From Streptococcus suis (GTDB lineage Bacteria; Bacillota; Bacilli; Lactobacillales; Streptococcaceae), in the NCBI GenBank assembly GCA_024583055.1, contig CP102145.1:744001-808000 (forward strand): a DNA stretch of 64,000 nucleotides, in the 5' to 3' direction. Below are positions 46,093 through 55,883 of this stretch, one piece after another. Made by a program: the position numbers and the translations under genes. The stretch's first letter is position 1; each line of letters begins with the position of its first letter. The notes under the pieces are model-generated. The model saw nothing but the letters and a program-made list of their open reading frames with translations, was not told where the DNA came from and ran no database searches.

Positions 46093-47830
46093 GAATTCTA
46101 TACCTCTTCTTATTGGTTAAACTATAAAAGAATATGGCAAGACTGGATAGAATCTGGATTGCATAGCCAATCCATTGTACAGTAGTTTTTTTATATTGAA
46201 TAGAAACATGCCCACTAGATGAAACGTTTATTACAGCCCTACCATCATAAAGAACTTTATGTGTGGCTTCCGGCTTCCCCAGAGCCTCCGCTTCTGCAAC
46301 CTCTGAATATGATTTCTTTACATAAGAAAGCTCCGGTTGGGTACCGTTCGCTCCCTGTGAATAATTTGCAATATAGCCTTTGTACCAGATTCTAGGAATA
46401 ACTACGAATTGCTCCCCTATACCTTCTAATAATTCAATATCGAAATCCAGCCTATTGTATCCATGCTGAATATTTGTAATCTGAACTTTCTCTGAGTCAA
46501 ATTCAAATAACTTAATTGTACCATTCCTAATATTGTCGTGTACAATGTCAATATTTAAATATTCATCGCCTGAGGTATCATATGTTTTTTCTGTTGAACT
46601 ATAGAATGCATTATAGGCATCTCTATTAGTATTATCCATTATCTTTTTTGCATTATCTTTGTATCCCCGTTCAGAATATGGAATAGTATCAAATGTAAAT
46701 TTCATTGGAAAACTATAAAGATAGATACCCACTTGCAAAACTGTCACCAATAAAACTATTTTTTGGGGTGCAGTTTTCATAATCGCCATTAAAACAAAGA
46801 CTGGCAATAGATAAATCAATCTTTCCGTATATTGGAAAACTGATAAAAATGTCTGGCGTAGCATCCCCCATGGCAAAATGTTTGATGAGAAAATAAACAT
46901 TATGATGACTGTACCAATTAACTGCCTTGAATAAGTATCAAAATATTTAAAACAAAATACACTTAATATTAAGAATATAAAAATAATTGGCCAATAATAG
47001 TTCGATAGTATGGAAATTATACTTCCTGGAGCCATTAGAGCATCTGAAGGAAATGGAAAATCACGAAGTTTCCAACTAACAAAAAATGTTTGGGAACTAT
47101 TTTGTTCAAGATACTGTAAAATAAATCCACTCAACAGGAAAATAGATACTATTACCGAACTAAAAAATGACATTAGTTTTGTAAAACTTAACCGTCTCAC
47201 ATTAAATATTACCAGTATGGCAGAAAATATCGCAAGTACAATTGTTGAAATAATGTGTGTCTGCACCAGTAATGAAATCACTACTGCTAATAATATAGGA
47301 TTATTCTGATTTTTATAAAGAACTTTATAGATTGCGTAAAGTAATAATGGAATCAAGGGCACAACTGCTGTCATACCAAATCCGAAATATGTAACAGAGC
47401 ATGAGACAGCGATTGCTCCAAAAATGGAACGCGATTTATCAGCTGTCATCTTCTCCAACACATAATATGTCGACCAAACTGTTAGAAGTGTCAACTGTCC
47501 TACAAATGCTGAAAATGCAAATGTCGCAACTTTAGTTTTAAGAAAAACTAAGGCCGGAAAGTATAGCATCCAGTTTCCATAAAACATTGGAAGCCCATAT
47601 CCCGATCCATACAGAAACAGATAGTTTAAATTCGGCAATAAATCCTTATTAGTAAGCGAATGTGCCAATCCGACTATCCTTCCTAAATGAAAAGGGTAGT
47701 CGTATATGATACTTGATACATTTGCAGATACAAATGAAACCAATGTAAATACTGCCGAATAAATCAATAAAAATAGATACCGACTTTTAAAAATCTTTTT
47801 ACCCGTATCATAAAAATTTTTCTTGTTCAA
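46058..47830 (-). CDS. Polytopic membrane protein, GT-C-like side-chain transferase candidate
   Basis: A 590-residue protein with many transmembrane helices over residues 15-390, an extracytoplasmic domain (about 395-560) and a last helix near 565. Acidic D-Y-P-F-H in the first loop resembles the first loop of GT-C glycosyltransferases such as GacL and of YfhO-like proteins. Paired with a GtrB/GacI-like enzyme, it probably transfers the lipid-linked sugar onto the polysaccharide outside the cell. That pairing is inference; the sequence itself is AT-rich and I do not recognise a closer family. Confidence 0.62.
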   Translation of the reverse strand: MNKKNFYDTGKKIFKSRYLFLLIYSAVFTLVSFVSANVSSIIYDYPFHLGRIVGLAHSLTNKDLLPNLNYLFLYGSGYGLPMFYGNWMLYFPALVFLKTKVATFAFSAFVGQLTLLTVWSTYYVLEKMTADKSRSIFGAIAVSCSVTYFGFGMTAVVPLIPLLLYAIYKVLYKNQNNPILLAVVISLLVQTHIISTIVLAIFSAILVIFNVRRLSFTKLMSFFSSVIVSIFLLSGFILQYLEQNSSQTFFVSWKLRDFPFPSDALMAPGSIISILSNYYWPIIFIFLILSVFCFKYFDTYSRQLIGTVIIMFIFSSNILPWGMLRQTFLSVFQYTERLIYLLPVFVLMAIMKTAPQKIVLLVTVLQVGIYLYSFPMKFTFDTIPYSERGYKDNAKKIMDNTNRDAYNAFYSSTEKTYDTSGDEYLNIDIVHDNIRNGTIKLFEFDSEKVQITNIQHGYNRLDFDIELLEGIGEQFVVIPRIWYKGYIANYSQGANGTQPELSYVKKSYSEVAEAEALGKPEATHKVLYDGRAVINVSSSGHVSIQYKKTTVQWIGYAIQILSSLAIFFYSLTNKKRYRIHEKTDNHRPLL

Positions 47831-47841
47831 TCAACTCTCCT

Positions 47842-50328
47842 TTAATTAATACTAAAAAAACCGTTATAGTCTTTTAAGTAAAATTTTCCAGCAGTTATAT
47901 CATACTGAATTAATTTTAGATCTTCTAAAATTTCTTTTTGGGACTGTGAAAGATCACTCTTATCAACACTCGCATTCTCTAAAACATCCGTAAGTAGCGC
48001 ATAATATGGAGATACTTTTGAATTCGTATGTGCCAACACAGCTGCAGGGAAATCACTTGAATTGAGTATCGGGAAATCGACCTTTTTAGTGTCGTGATTA
48101 CTCCAAATAAAGTAATCTGTCAGATATTGACTCTCTGGCTTATTCTCAAATGCAGATGAAGGGTAAAATCCCGGAAGATGGTCTCCGTAAAATACAACCG
48201 TTATTTTTTTATCAACTTTCGAAAGTTTTTGTAAAAATTCTTTTGTGACAATGTCCGTTTCATTTACCAACCGAGCATAATTCGTCAACCTTGCATTTTC
48301 TAATTCTGTAAATCCCTCACCCGTACCATAAATAGACTGAGGTTTATCCATCATCCAAGGAATATGATTTTGATAAGTTATAACAGAAAAAAATTGACTT
48401 TCCTTGGTATCAATTTTATCGAGAATATTCTGGTAAGTAGAAGCATCACTAGGGAAACCACCATATTTTTCATTTATAGTTGGTGGCAAAGCATTTTTGT
48501 CATCTGCAACAAAGTTATCAAATTTTAATCGCTTATATACATCTGCTCGAGAATATAGTTGTGTTTGTCCTAAATGTATCACAAATCTATTATCAGATAG
48601 ATAGCTATCGCCAATAGAAGGTAATTTTTTCATTTTTGGAACTACTTCAACATTATAAATAGATACAGAGGAAGACAAATTATAAAAAGGTAATCCAAGC
48701 AATGTCTGAATTTCAACATTAGCAGTACCTCCACCATAGGCATCCGATTTCATTAGCCCACTGGTTGTTTTAGATTTAATCTCATCAATATTTTTTAAGA
48801 TATTTTCACTTAGTTGCACACCCTTGACCCTATTTGGGTTGGACAATCCTTCGCTCAAAATAAAAATCAAAGTCTCGTCAGAAATATTTTTATCCCTAGT
48901 TTTATTAATTTCCGTTGCTCGGTTTGTGTATTTCTCAACCAGTCCCTCAATAGTAGCTCTATTGTAGTTCTCCGGTTTATCCATCACTGGTTTTGTTAAC
49001 TGTTTTATCCATACATACATCAATGACTGATATCGAGCACTTCCTACATGTCCAGTAAATGCTATATTCCTGGTATTATTTAATCTAGATAGAACTGGAA
49101 TATTATTTGGTATTAATCCTCCATCTTGCTTATAGAATATTGTTATAATTCCACTAAAAATAGAGAATACAGAAATAAACCAAAATATCCTCTTTTTAAT
49201 AGAAGTTACAATCGCTCCTTTGAGAAATCTTTTATTTAATACATAATAAACTACAATAAAGAAAGCCAGCAACAAGATCGTCATAAAAAATAATTTTGCA
49301 TCTAAGAAACTAAATATCAAATCTAACTCTGTCGCCATTGAGAAATCAACTAATAGTAAGGGTTCATTTCTCAAGTTAAATTTTAGGAAATTAGCAATTG
49401 AAATCGCTATTCCTGAAAATAAGATTAAAAGAGTAGACGCCCAATATCTATTAAAAATTGAATAAACAATCAAAAAAATTAAGGCTAACATTATAATTTG
49501 AAATAAAGTTGCACCTGGAAAAATAAATTCTCCTAAATAATCTTCATCCGCTCTTATACCAAATTGTATTGAGAAATTAAAAATCAAAGCAAAAAATAGG
49601 CTACTAATAAAAGCTAAGGAAACTGAAGATTTATTTTTTCTAATCTCATCAAATGCATTCCAAAACGAAAAAGCAATCAGCGTAACTGTAAAGACAATGG
49701 TTGGAACTTTATAAGCTATTGAGACTAAGAAATTATTAAATTGTTCATAGTCATCTAAATACAAGAACTGCCTTATATTTTCCAACAGTTTACTATCATA
49801 TGTCACTATAAGTGACGTAAGCAGTGCCAATAATATATCGGAAATGTATTTATCTGAGAAAAAATCACCAATCTCTTGCAACGAACGACAGCGTTTTGAA
49901 ATAAATTGGGCGATATAAGCTAGACCTATTATGCTAACAACAACTTTCCAACCACCAATTTCAAAGAAATTATTATCCTGAAAACCGAAAATATAGAAAG
50001 ATTCATTGTTTAAATTTCTAGTAAATAACAACAAATAAGAGATAAATAAGTATAAGACATATGAAGCTAGTAACCGTAATAGAAAAGTTCTGTTTACGTG
50101 CTTTGATAATCCTATAGATAAAATAAACAAAGATATACTTGAAGCAATGATAAAGGTATATCTATACGTGGCAATTGCTTGCCCAATTAATCTAAAATCA
50201 ATTGTATACTCGCTAACAGTATAGAAACTAATTATCAAAGTGGCCACTACTAGAATCAAAATAGCAAAATATTTTCTTAACTTTATTTTTTCTACAATTT
50301 CTTTCATTTTTACTATATTATTCCTCAT
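47842..50328 (-). CDS. LtaS/GacH-like sulfatase-fold phosphoglycerol transferase
   Basis: An 828-residue membrane protein. Seen: about a dozen transmembrane helices over residues 15-410, then an extracellular alkaline phosphatase/sulfatase-fold domain (about 470-790). The latter has S-E-G-L-S near 485, G-G-G-T-A-N-V-E with the likely nucleophile Thr (about residue 535) and F-Y-G-D-H-L-P-G near 725. GacH and SccH of streptococcal rhamnans have this layout and add glycerol phosphate to side-chain sugars. Larger than classic LtaS (about 650). M8 is an alternative start. Confidence 0.8.
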   Translation of the reverse strand: MRNNIVKMKEIVEKIKLRKYFAILILVVATLIISFYTVSEYTIDFRLIGQAIATYRYTFIIASSISLFILSIGLSKHVNRTFLLRLLASYVLYLFISYLLLFTRNLNNESFYIFGFQDNNFFEIGGWKVVVSIIGLAYIAQFISKRCRSLQEIGDFFSDKYISDILLALLTSLIVTYDSKLLENIRQFLYLDDYEQFNNFLVSIAYKVPTIVFTVTLIAFSFWNAFDEIRKNKSSVSLAFISSLFFALIFNFSIQFGIRADEDYLGEFIFPGATLFQIIMLALIFLIVYSIFNRYWASTLLILFSGIAISIANFLKFNLRNEPLLLVDFSMATELDLIFSFLDAKLFFMTILLLAFFIVVYYVLNKRFLKGAIVTSIKKRIFWFISVFSIFSGIITIFYKQDGGLIPNNIPVLSRLNNTRNIAFTGHVGSARYQSLMYVWIKQLTKPVMDKPENYNRATIEGLVEKYTNRATEINKTRDKNISDETLIFILSEGLSNPNRVKGVQLSENILKNIDEIKSKTTSGLMKSDAYGGGTANVEIQTLLGLPFYNLSSSVSIYNVEVVPKMKKLPSIGDSYLSDNRFVIHLGQTQLYSRADVYKRLKFDNFVADDKNALPPTINEKYGGFPSDASTYQNILDKIDTKESQFFSVITYQNHIPWMMDKPQSIYGTGEGFTELENARLTNYARLVNETDIVTKEFLQKLSKVDKKITVVFYGDHLPGFYPSSAFENKPESQYLTDYFIWSNHDTKKVDFPILNSSDFPAAVLAHTNSKVSPYYALLTDVLENASVDKSDLSQSQKEILEDLKLIQYDITAGKFYLKDYNGFFSIN

Positions 50329-50390
50329 TTTCTGAAAGATTCAACCATCAATAAAACATTGCACTATTATAGTAGTACTTTGCAAAATAA

Positions 50391-51365
50391 TTACTCCCCT
50401 TTTTCCAACGAATAGTTCCTGATATCCGTCCCTAATTCGATTTTATTTGCCAGTCGAATCCCTCTCCATTTTTCAATATGAAAAAGTGGGTTGATGGCTA
50501 GCCAATATAGCTTTCTCTTCCAATTATAATCCCTATCATTCACTATTCTTAGGCTATCTTTAATACTGGCTTTTAAACTGTTTTTCACTAGGGACAAGAT
50601 AGACACTTTAGTAGTAATGCCACTATTTATACGAACATTATAGGTTTCGTCAAAGATGCGTTTTCTGTATTCTGATAGTCGAACATCGTTAGAGTGTTCA
50701 ACCACAGCTCGACCATTGTAGGCCTTGAAATAACCTGCATCAAGGACATCTTTGCCATACTCGTAATCTTCCGAATAGGCAACATCCCGATAACCGATTG
50801 TTTCAACCAAAAATTTTCGTGGAGCAGCAGAACAAACATCGCTATAGAAGGATTCTTTTGTATACTGACCATGTTTTTCTGGGTCCTTCCGTTGCCATAT
50901 AGTAATTGCATCTTCTGCACCTTGTTCACCAAATACTGCATTGATATCATACTTCATGGCTGGGAAACAATAATGCCGCGGTTTTTGTCTCCCAAGCACC
51001 GCAACAATCTTGTCAGTAATTTCAAATGGTGCAACCATTTCTGAGAGCCAATGTTCATTGTGAGGCACAGCATCTTGACTGAGATAAACCATGTACTCTC
51101 CCTGGGCCATTTCAGCAGCCATTTGGCGAGTGCCGCCGTGAGAATAATCTTCTTTTTTTAGATGAATAAGCCGTAAATTTCCGTATTGTTCCGCAAATCG
51201 CTCTATAATCGCTACCGAATTATCTGAGGAACCTGAGTCAGTCATCAACACATCCCACTCAAAATTCGTTTGTTGTCTATATAAAGCTGATAGGGTTTCT
51301 TCCAGGTGATCCTTTTCACCATTATAAACAGGAATAAATACTGTAGCTTTTAACCCATTAGTCAT
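50391..51365 (-). CDS. GT2 family glycosyltransferase (rhamnosyltransferase-like)
   Basis: A 324-residue cytosolic GT-A enzyme. Seen: F-I-P-V-Y-N-G-E at the start, M-T-D-S-G-S-S-D-N-S near 40, S-H-G-G-T-R near 75 and Y-L-S-Q-D-A-V-P near 93 (the D-x-D equivalent). The S-x-G-G-T-R and S-Q-D-A motifs are seen in rhamnosyltransferases of the RfbF type. It overlaps the upstream gene by 8 bp. The sugar and linkage cannot be fixed from sequence. Confidence 0.82.
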   Translation of the reverse strand: MTNGLKATVFIPVYNGEKDHLEETLSALYRQQTNFEWDVLMTDSGSSDNSVAIIERFAEQYGNLRLIHLKKEDYSHGGTRQMAAEMAQGEYMVYLSQDAVPHNEHWLSEMVAPFEITDKIVAVLGRQKPRHYCFPAMKYDINAVFGEQGAEDAITIWQRKDPEKHGQYTKESFYSDVCSAAPRKFLVETIGYRDVAYSEDYEYGKDVLDAGYFKAYNGRAVVEHSNDVRLSEYRKRIFDETYNVRINSGITTKVSILSLVKNSLKASIKDSLRIVNDRDYNWKRKLYWLAINPLFHIEKWRGIRLANKIELGTDIRNYSLEKGE

Positions 51366-52584
51366 TTAGTACCTCTCGACGGATTATCGCTTCTACTTTT
51401 TTATAACTTTCGTCCCATGACAAGCCAGTATATTTCTCACTCATTTCGTTAGCATGTTCATCAATATCACTTCTCTCAACCGCTTGACATAATTTTTCTG
51501 CCAAAGCAACTGGATAAGCTTCCGTATAGAGGATATCCTCAACATCTCCCAGAACCATGCGGTTATTATCGCCATCATTCATAACGGGCACACATCCCGC
51601 AACCAGAAGTTCCAATGGCAAAAGAGAGACATTGGTCAATGACAATACCAAGCAGGCTACACTTTCGTGATAAATCTCTGCTAATTGATTTTTATTTAAA
51701 ATGCCACGATCGGTGAATTCAAATGGAATATCATAATTTGACATATCTTGACCAAAAAACTCAATGTCATACTCTGGATGACGCTCTTTAAAAATCTTCA
51801 GTGCCATAACACCAAGCTCAAATCCACGACGCTCGGTATGAGCACGCGCATAAAAGGCAATCTTTTTTTTCTTTGAAATTGGAGCTTTGGGTTTATAGAT
51901 ATCGATATCTGCACCGAAGTCAAAATAGTCCGCCTGCATGCCATACTGACCAACCTTTTCGACCAGCCATTTACCTGCTGTCACTCCGTAAAAACCGAAT
52001 TTATAGGTCGCCTCTGCCAGCATATACCGTGAACCAACACCAAAGAATATGGGTTCAAAGTCTTGTACGAAATAAAATTTATGAAGATTTTCTGATTGGA
52101 GATTAAATACTGCGTAAGCGGTCTCCCAACTAGTCGCGAAAACCACATCTTGATTAGAGAAATCAGCTAAATCTTCCACATCTACATCAATTCCATACGA
52201 ACGCGAAAAAATATCCTTGGCTTCTTTGGAGGATTGTGGAATCGTATTATTGTGGTAAATGTAGAAAGTGATGTGATGCCCTTGACTTTGCAAATACTTT
52301 ACAAATCGAGCAATCGTCGTATGACCTCCACCACCGGGACCAACTGGTGGCGATACCCATGCAATATTTAAAGTATCTTTTGATAATTTAGCAGGTCTAA
52401 TATATGGATGATTGATATAATCAGCTTTAGCCAAATCAATAAATTGAGGCATCTGCGGTAGACTGTTCATATCCACTTTAACAATTTGATTTCCCCCTTG
52501 TGATGGATGCAATAAGCGTGACTTAATTTTACGTATAGTAGCCCTCGCACCTTCATTTTTATAAGAATTAATAATTCTTTTCAT
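51358..52584 (-). CDS. GT4 family glycosyltransferase (WsaF-like rhamnosyltransferase)
   Basis: A 408-residue GT-B enzyme. Seen: an N-terminal helical extension, then W-V-S-P-P-V-G-P-G-G-G-G-H donor-side loop near 75-87, Y-F-V-Q-D-F-E-P near 170, and the C-domain motif with S-L-L-P-L-E-L-L-V-A-G-C (E-x7-E-like) near 320. This resembles WsaF, a rhamnosyltransferase of S-layer glycans. It sits where rgpE/rgpF would be in classic rhamnan clusters. Substrate is inferred from context. Confidence 0.8.
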   Translation of the reverse strand: MKRIINSYKNEGARATIRKIKSRLLHPSQGGNQIVKVDMNSLPQMPQFIDLAKADYINHPYIRPAKLSKDTLNIAWVSPPVGPGGGGHTTIARFVKYLQSQGHHITFYIYHNNTIPQSSKEAKDIFSRSYGIDVDVEDLADFSNQDVVFATSWETAYAVFNLQSENLHKFYFVQDFEPIFFGVGSRYMLAEATYKFGFYGVTAGKWLVEKVGQYGMQADYFDFGADIDIYKPKAPISKKKKIAFYARAHTERRGFELGVMALKIFKERHPEYDIEFFGQDMSNYDIPFEFTDRGILNKNQLAEIYHESVACLVLSLTNVSLLPLELLVAGCVPVMNDGDNNRMVLGDVEDILYTEAYPVALAEKLCQAVERSDIDEHANEMSEKYTGLSWDESYKKVEAIIRREVLND

Positions 52585-52587
52585 CCT

Positions 52588-53886
52588 CTATCTCCACTTA
52601 ACTATTTTTAGTAGTCCATTTTTTATTTTCTGAAGAAAAACTGCCAACTTATATGTCCTAGACTCATAAATTAGTCTTAATTCTTGAATCAGTAATTGAT
52701 TTTCTACAACTTCCTGCTCTTTCAATACTATCATCTCATTCAAATATTGAATGTGTAGATTTAAATCATCGACTCTCTCTTCAAAATCTCTGATTCCCTG
52801 CCATAAATTATTAACATCATTTTCCAATCTGACCACAATATCCCCAATAAAATTATTCATTGCTAAAACATAATTAGAGTATTCAACAGAAAATAATTGA
52901 ATTTCCTTATTGTCATTCTCTATCTGTTCTATAAGCTGTGGTAATACATTGCTCAGTTGATATTTTTGTCTAAAAAACTCAACGTTCTCGGTGTAGAATT
53001 TCTTTGCATCATCATAGTTCTCCATAATATCTTCAAAAATTTCCTGAGGACTCTTTTGATTATCTTCAAATCCTCTCCCTGAAAAATTATGGTATTCAGC
53101 TTTTTCAAAATTGTTACTATTTAGAAAACCTGGACCAGCAAAATGATCATATACGTATATTGGCTTTCCAAGAACTAAACAATATTGAACATTTTTCCCA
53201 ATACCAATTATACAATCATATTCCGAAAACATTTCGGGCGAAGCTAATTCATATTTTGAACTCCAAACACCCGCATAATCTACTATTATGCCACTAGCAT
53301 CAAACCAACTCTGTAATTCTTTCAGCTCACTTGGGGGATGGTTGGAAATAATCAATATTTTTTTTAAAGGTCTATTATTAGAATAGCTATTCACTGCATA
53401 ACCAACTGGAACTGGATTTTGATACATAAATAATCTTGGTATGTCATTGAAAAATCTACTTAAATTTTTATCAACAACTTCCTGTGAAATTGCCAACGTA
53501 CCAGAAGATAATCTAGATTCTAATCCGAAAACAAATGGTTGCTCCAGGACATGACTTTTTAGCGCTGCCATGTGTAAAAATAAAATTTTAGGAAATTTAC
53601 TATGGTGTTCTCTAAAACTCTTGACTATTGAATTTGGCAAAATATTTTGACATGAGATAATAAAATCATAATCTTCTAATGAAAATACATGTTCTCTATC
53701 CGTAATTACTTTTATATTTCTTTTTTCAAATTCGGACCTCATAGGTTCTAGGAATAAATACGTAAAAACCTCAACTATAGCTCCCTCTTGTTGTAAGTAC
53801 TCTGCCAATTCTAAAATGTTTAATTCAGCTCCACCAAAACCACGTAACCAAATATGCGTTAATAGAAACCGTTTTTCTTCAAACAT
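52588..53886 (-). CDS. Putative GT-B glycosyltransferase with C-terminal coiled coil
   Basis: A 432-residue protein. Seen: W-L-R-G-F-G-G-A-E-L-N-I-L-E-L near the start (GT4-like glycine loop), a middle part with I-G-I-G-K-N-V-Q-Y near 230, and a C-terminal region (about 340-430) of heptad-like helices rich in E, N, L ending in basic residues, probably a coiled coil or membrane-docking tail. The E-x7-E motif is not clear. Very AT-rich compared with rgpA/rgpB, suggesting import. A glycosyltransferase role is likely but unproven. Confidence 0.6.
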   Translation of the reverse strand: MFEEKRFLLTHIWLRGFGGAELNILELAEYLQQEGAIVEVFTYLFLEPMRSEFEKRNIKVITDREHVFSLEDYDFIISCQNILPNSIVKSFREHHSKFPKILFLHMAALKSHVLEQPFVFGLESRLSSGTLAISQEVVDKNLSRFFNDIPRLFMYQNPVPVGYAVNSYSNNRPLKKILIISNHPPSELKELQSWFDASGIIVDYAGVWSSKYELASPEMFSEYDCIIGIGKNVQYCLVLGKPIYVYDHFAGPGFLNSNNFEKAEYHNFSGRGFEDNQKSPQEIFEDIMENYDDAKKFYTENVEFFRQKYQLSNVLPQLIEQIENDNKEIQLFSVEYSNYVLAMNNFIGDIVVRLENDVNNLWQGIRDFEERVDDLNLHIQYLNEMIVLKEQEVVENQLLIQELRLIYESRTYKLAVFLQKIKNGLLKIVKWR

Positions 53887-53910
53887 ATTATATACCTTTA
53901 ACCATCTTTA

Positions 53911-55077
53911 TCATTGAATTTTTACATCTACTGTCGGTTTCCAATAAATGTTATTCCCAGAACTTCCCCTGTTTATCAACTCAAAATCGACAATCCCACT
54001 AAACATTGCATATTCCTTAGAACGATCTCTAGATTTCACACCAAATTCTGTAATAAACTTGCCATTTGGAAAAATATTTTGAATTGAAAATAAAATGGAA
54101 GCAAACTTAGCAGATATATTAATGCTCCCTGCAACTTCTTCATCAGAAACCCATCTATATAATAGTTCCCCGCTATCCTTATGAATGGTGAAAGTAAAAA
54201 CTGGATCCTCAATCACTCGTTCAAATGTCACATCAAAGTTAAATAGCAATTCTTGGTCATCCTTATTCTCAAAATGTGCATCAACACTAATTTTTTCTAA
54301 AGAGGTCTTTCTATCTGCTTCTGTAACAACTTCAAATCCATTCAATTCTTTATATAGGCGAGAAATTTCCATCGGAGTTCCAACTACTGTATGATGCCCT
54401 TTGTCAATCAACATTGCTTTATTACAAAAACGTTGAACTTGCTCCATGGAATGTGTCACAAGAATAACTGTTTTTTTCTCCCGCTTTAATTTAGCAAAAT
54501 AATCAAAACACTTTCTCTGAAAAGCTTCGTCTCCGACCGCTAACACTTCATCCAGGACTAAAATGTCTCCTTCAGCTTTTATTGCTATGGAGAATGCCAG
54601 ACGGACCTGCATACCACTAGAGTAATTTTTCAGCTTTTGATCCATAAACTCTTCTAGCTCTGCAAATGCGACAATATCATCGTACATTTCGTCAATCTCT
54701 GGACGTGAAAATCCTAGAAGTGCACCATTTAAATAAATATTTTCGCGACCAGTAAGTTCAGGGTTAAAACCAACGCCAAGCTCAATAAAAGGAATCAAGG
54801 TTCCATTGACACTCACATTGCCCTTTTCTGGTGTATAAATTTGTGAAATAATTTTGAGCAGGGTTGACTTTCCAGAGCCATTCCGACCAACAATACCAAA
54901 GAAATCTCCTTTTTCTACTTCAAAAGAAATATCTTTTAAGACATGTTGCTCCTTATAACCCTTTATCCCTCTAAAATAATTGACCAAGGTTGTTCTTAAA
55001 CTTTGAGTCGCTTCTGTAGGTAATTTAAAGCTCTTGCTGACTGATTCGACTTTCAGCGCAATCTCTTTGTTAGACAT
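53911..55077 (-). CDS. rgpD: Polysaccharide ABC transporter ATPase RgpD (Wzt-like)
   Basis: A 388-residue ATPase exporting the lipid-linked rhamnan. Seen: Walker A G-R-N-G-S-G-K-S-T near 66, signature Y-S-S-G-M-Q-V-R near 155, Walker B D-I-L-V-L-D-E near 175 in residues 1-245. A C-terminal beta-rich extension (about 255-388) resembles Wzt carbohydrate-binding domains. Such domains read the end of the glycan, so this one should fit the local polymer. Its base composition drops relative to the ATPase part. One-base junction with rgpC (TAATG-type). Confidence 0.88.
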   Translation of the reverse strand: MSNKEIALKVESVSKSFKLPTEATQSLRTTLVNYFRGIKGYKEQHVLKDISFEVEKGDFFGIVGRNGSGKSTLLKIISQIYTPEKGNVSVNGTLIPFIELGVGFNPELTGRENIYLNGALLGFSRPEIDEMYDDIVAFAELEEFMDQKLKNYSSGMQVRLAFSIAIKAEGDILVLDEVLAVGDEAFQRKCFDYFAKLKREKKTVILVTHSMEQVQRFCNKAMLIDKGHHTVVGTPMEISRLYKELNGFEVVTEADRKTSLEKISVDAHFENKDDQELLFNFDVTFERVIEDPVFTFTIHKDSGELLYRWVSDEEVAGSINISAKFASILFSIQNIFPNGKFITEFGVKSRDRSKEYAMFSGIVDFELINRGSSGNNIYWKPTVDVKIQ

Positions 55078-55883
55078 TATAAAATCTCCGCAAATTTCTT
55101 AGAATTCTTTTTAAAAATACTATAACCAATGATAAACACAATCACTGATAACACATATGGAATAGCTACCATCCATTTATCCTCATAAATATCCCAAGAA
55201 ATTGTTGCCCCATCATAAACAATATGGTGGCGCAAATCTTGGATAATCTGGGCAACTGGATTCATCATCATCAACTTGGCTACGCCAATGTGCCCACGCT
55301 GAAGAATGTAGGTTATCGAATAAATAATCGGAGTAGAATACATCCCAGCTTGTAAAACAACTTCCCAAATTGGTCCCATGTCTCGGTATTTGACAAACAA
55401 ACTCGAAAGAATAAAGGCAATTCCTGAAGTCAAAATAACCAACTCTAGGAAGGATGGAATGAGAATGAGAACACCCGCATCCAATTGCACGCCATTGATT
55501 AACGCAAAAATTAGAACAACGGCCAAATTGATGCCGTAATTTATCGCAGCACCAATAATTGATGAGATGACAATAATTTCTTTAGGAAAATTTATTTTTC
55601 TCAACAAATCCCCACGCGCTGCAATGGACAACATCCCCATATTAGTGGCTTCTGTAAAGAAATTCCAAGTTACCATACCGAGCAACAAGCTTACAGCATA
55701 GTGTGGCGTTCCGTCATCAAATTTCAAAAATCTGACAAAAACCAGATACATGATAGTAAACATTAAAAAGGGCTTCAATATCGACCACAAATGCCCAATC
55801 AAAGAACCTTGGTATCTTAATTTAAAGTCTGTCTTGACCATTTCCCGCAGGAGAATTTGGTTTTCTTTATTGAATAAATTCAT
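55077..55883 (-). CDS. rgpC: Polysaccharide ABC transporter permease RgpC (Wzm-like)
   Basis: A 268-residue ABC-2 type permease with six hydrophobic segments. Seen: N-terminal T-D-F-K-L-R-Y-Q-G-S-x-x-G coupling region at about 16-28 and L-W-S-I-L-K-P-F near 32, typical of Wzm/TagG/RgpC proteins. With RgpD it flips the rhamnose polysaccharide across the membrane. Its start overlaps rgpB by 4 bp. Confidence 0.92.
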   Translation of the reverse strand: MNLFNKENQILLREMVKTDFKLRYQGSLIGHLWSILKPFLMFTIMYLVFVRFLKFDDGTPHYAVSLLLGMVTWNFFTEATNMGMLSIAARGDLLRKINFPKEIIVISSIIGAAINYGINLAVVLIFALINGVQLDAGVLILIPSFLELVILTSGIAFILSSLFVKYRDMGPIWEVVLQAGMYSTPIIYSITYILQRGHIGVAKLMMMNPVAQIIQDLRHHIVYDGATISWDIYEDKWMVAIPYVLSVIVFIIGYSIFKKNSKKFAEIL

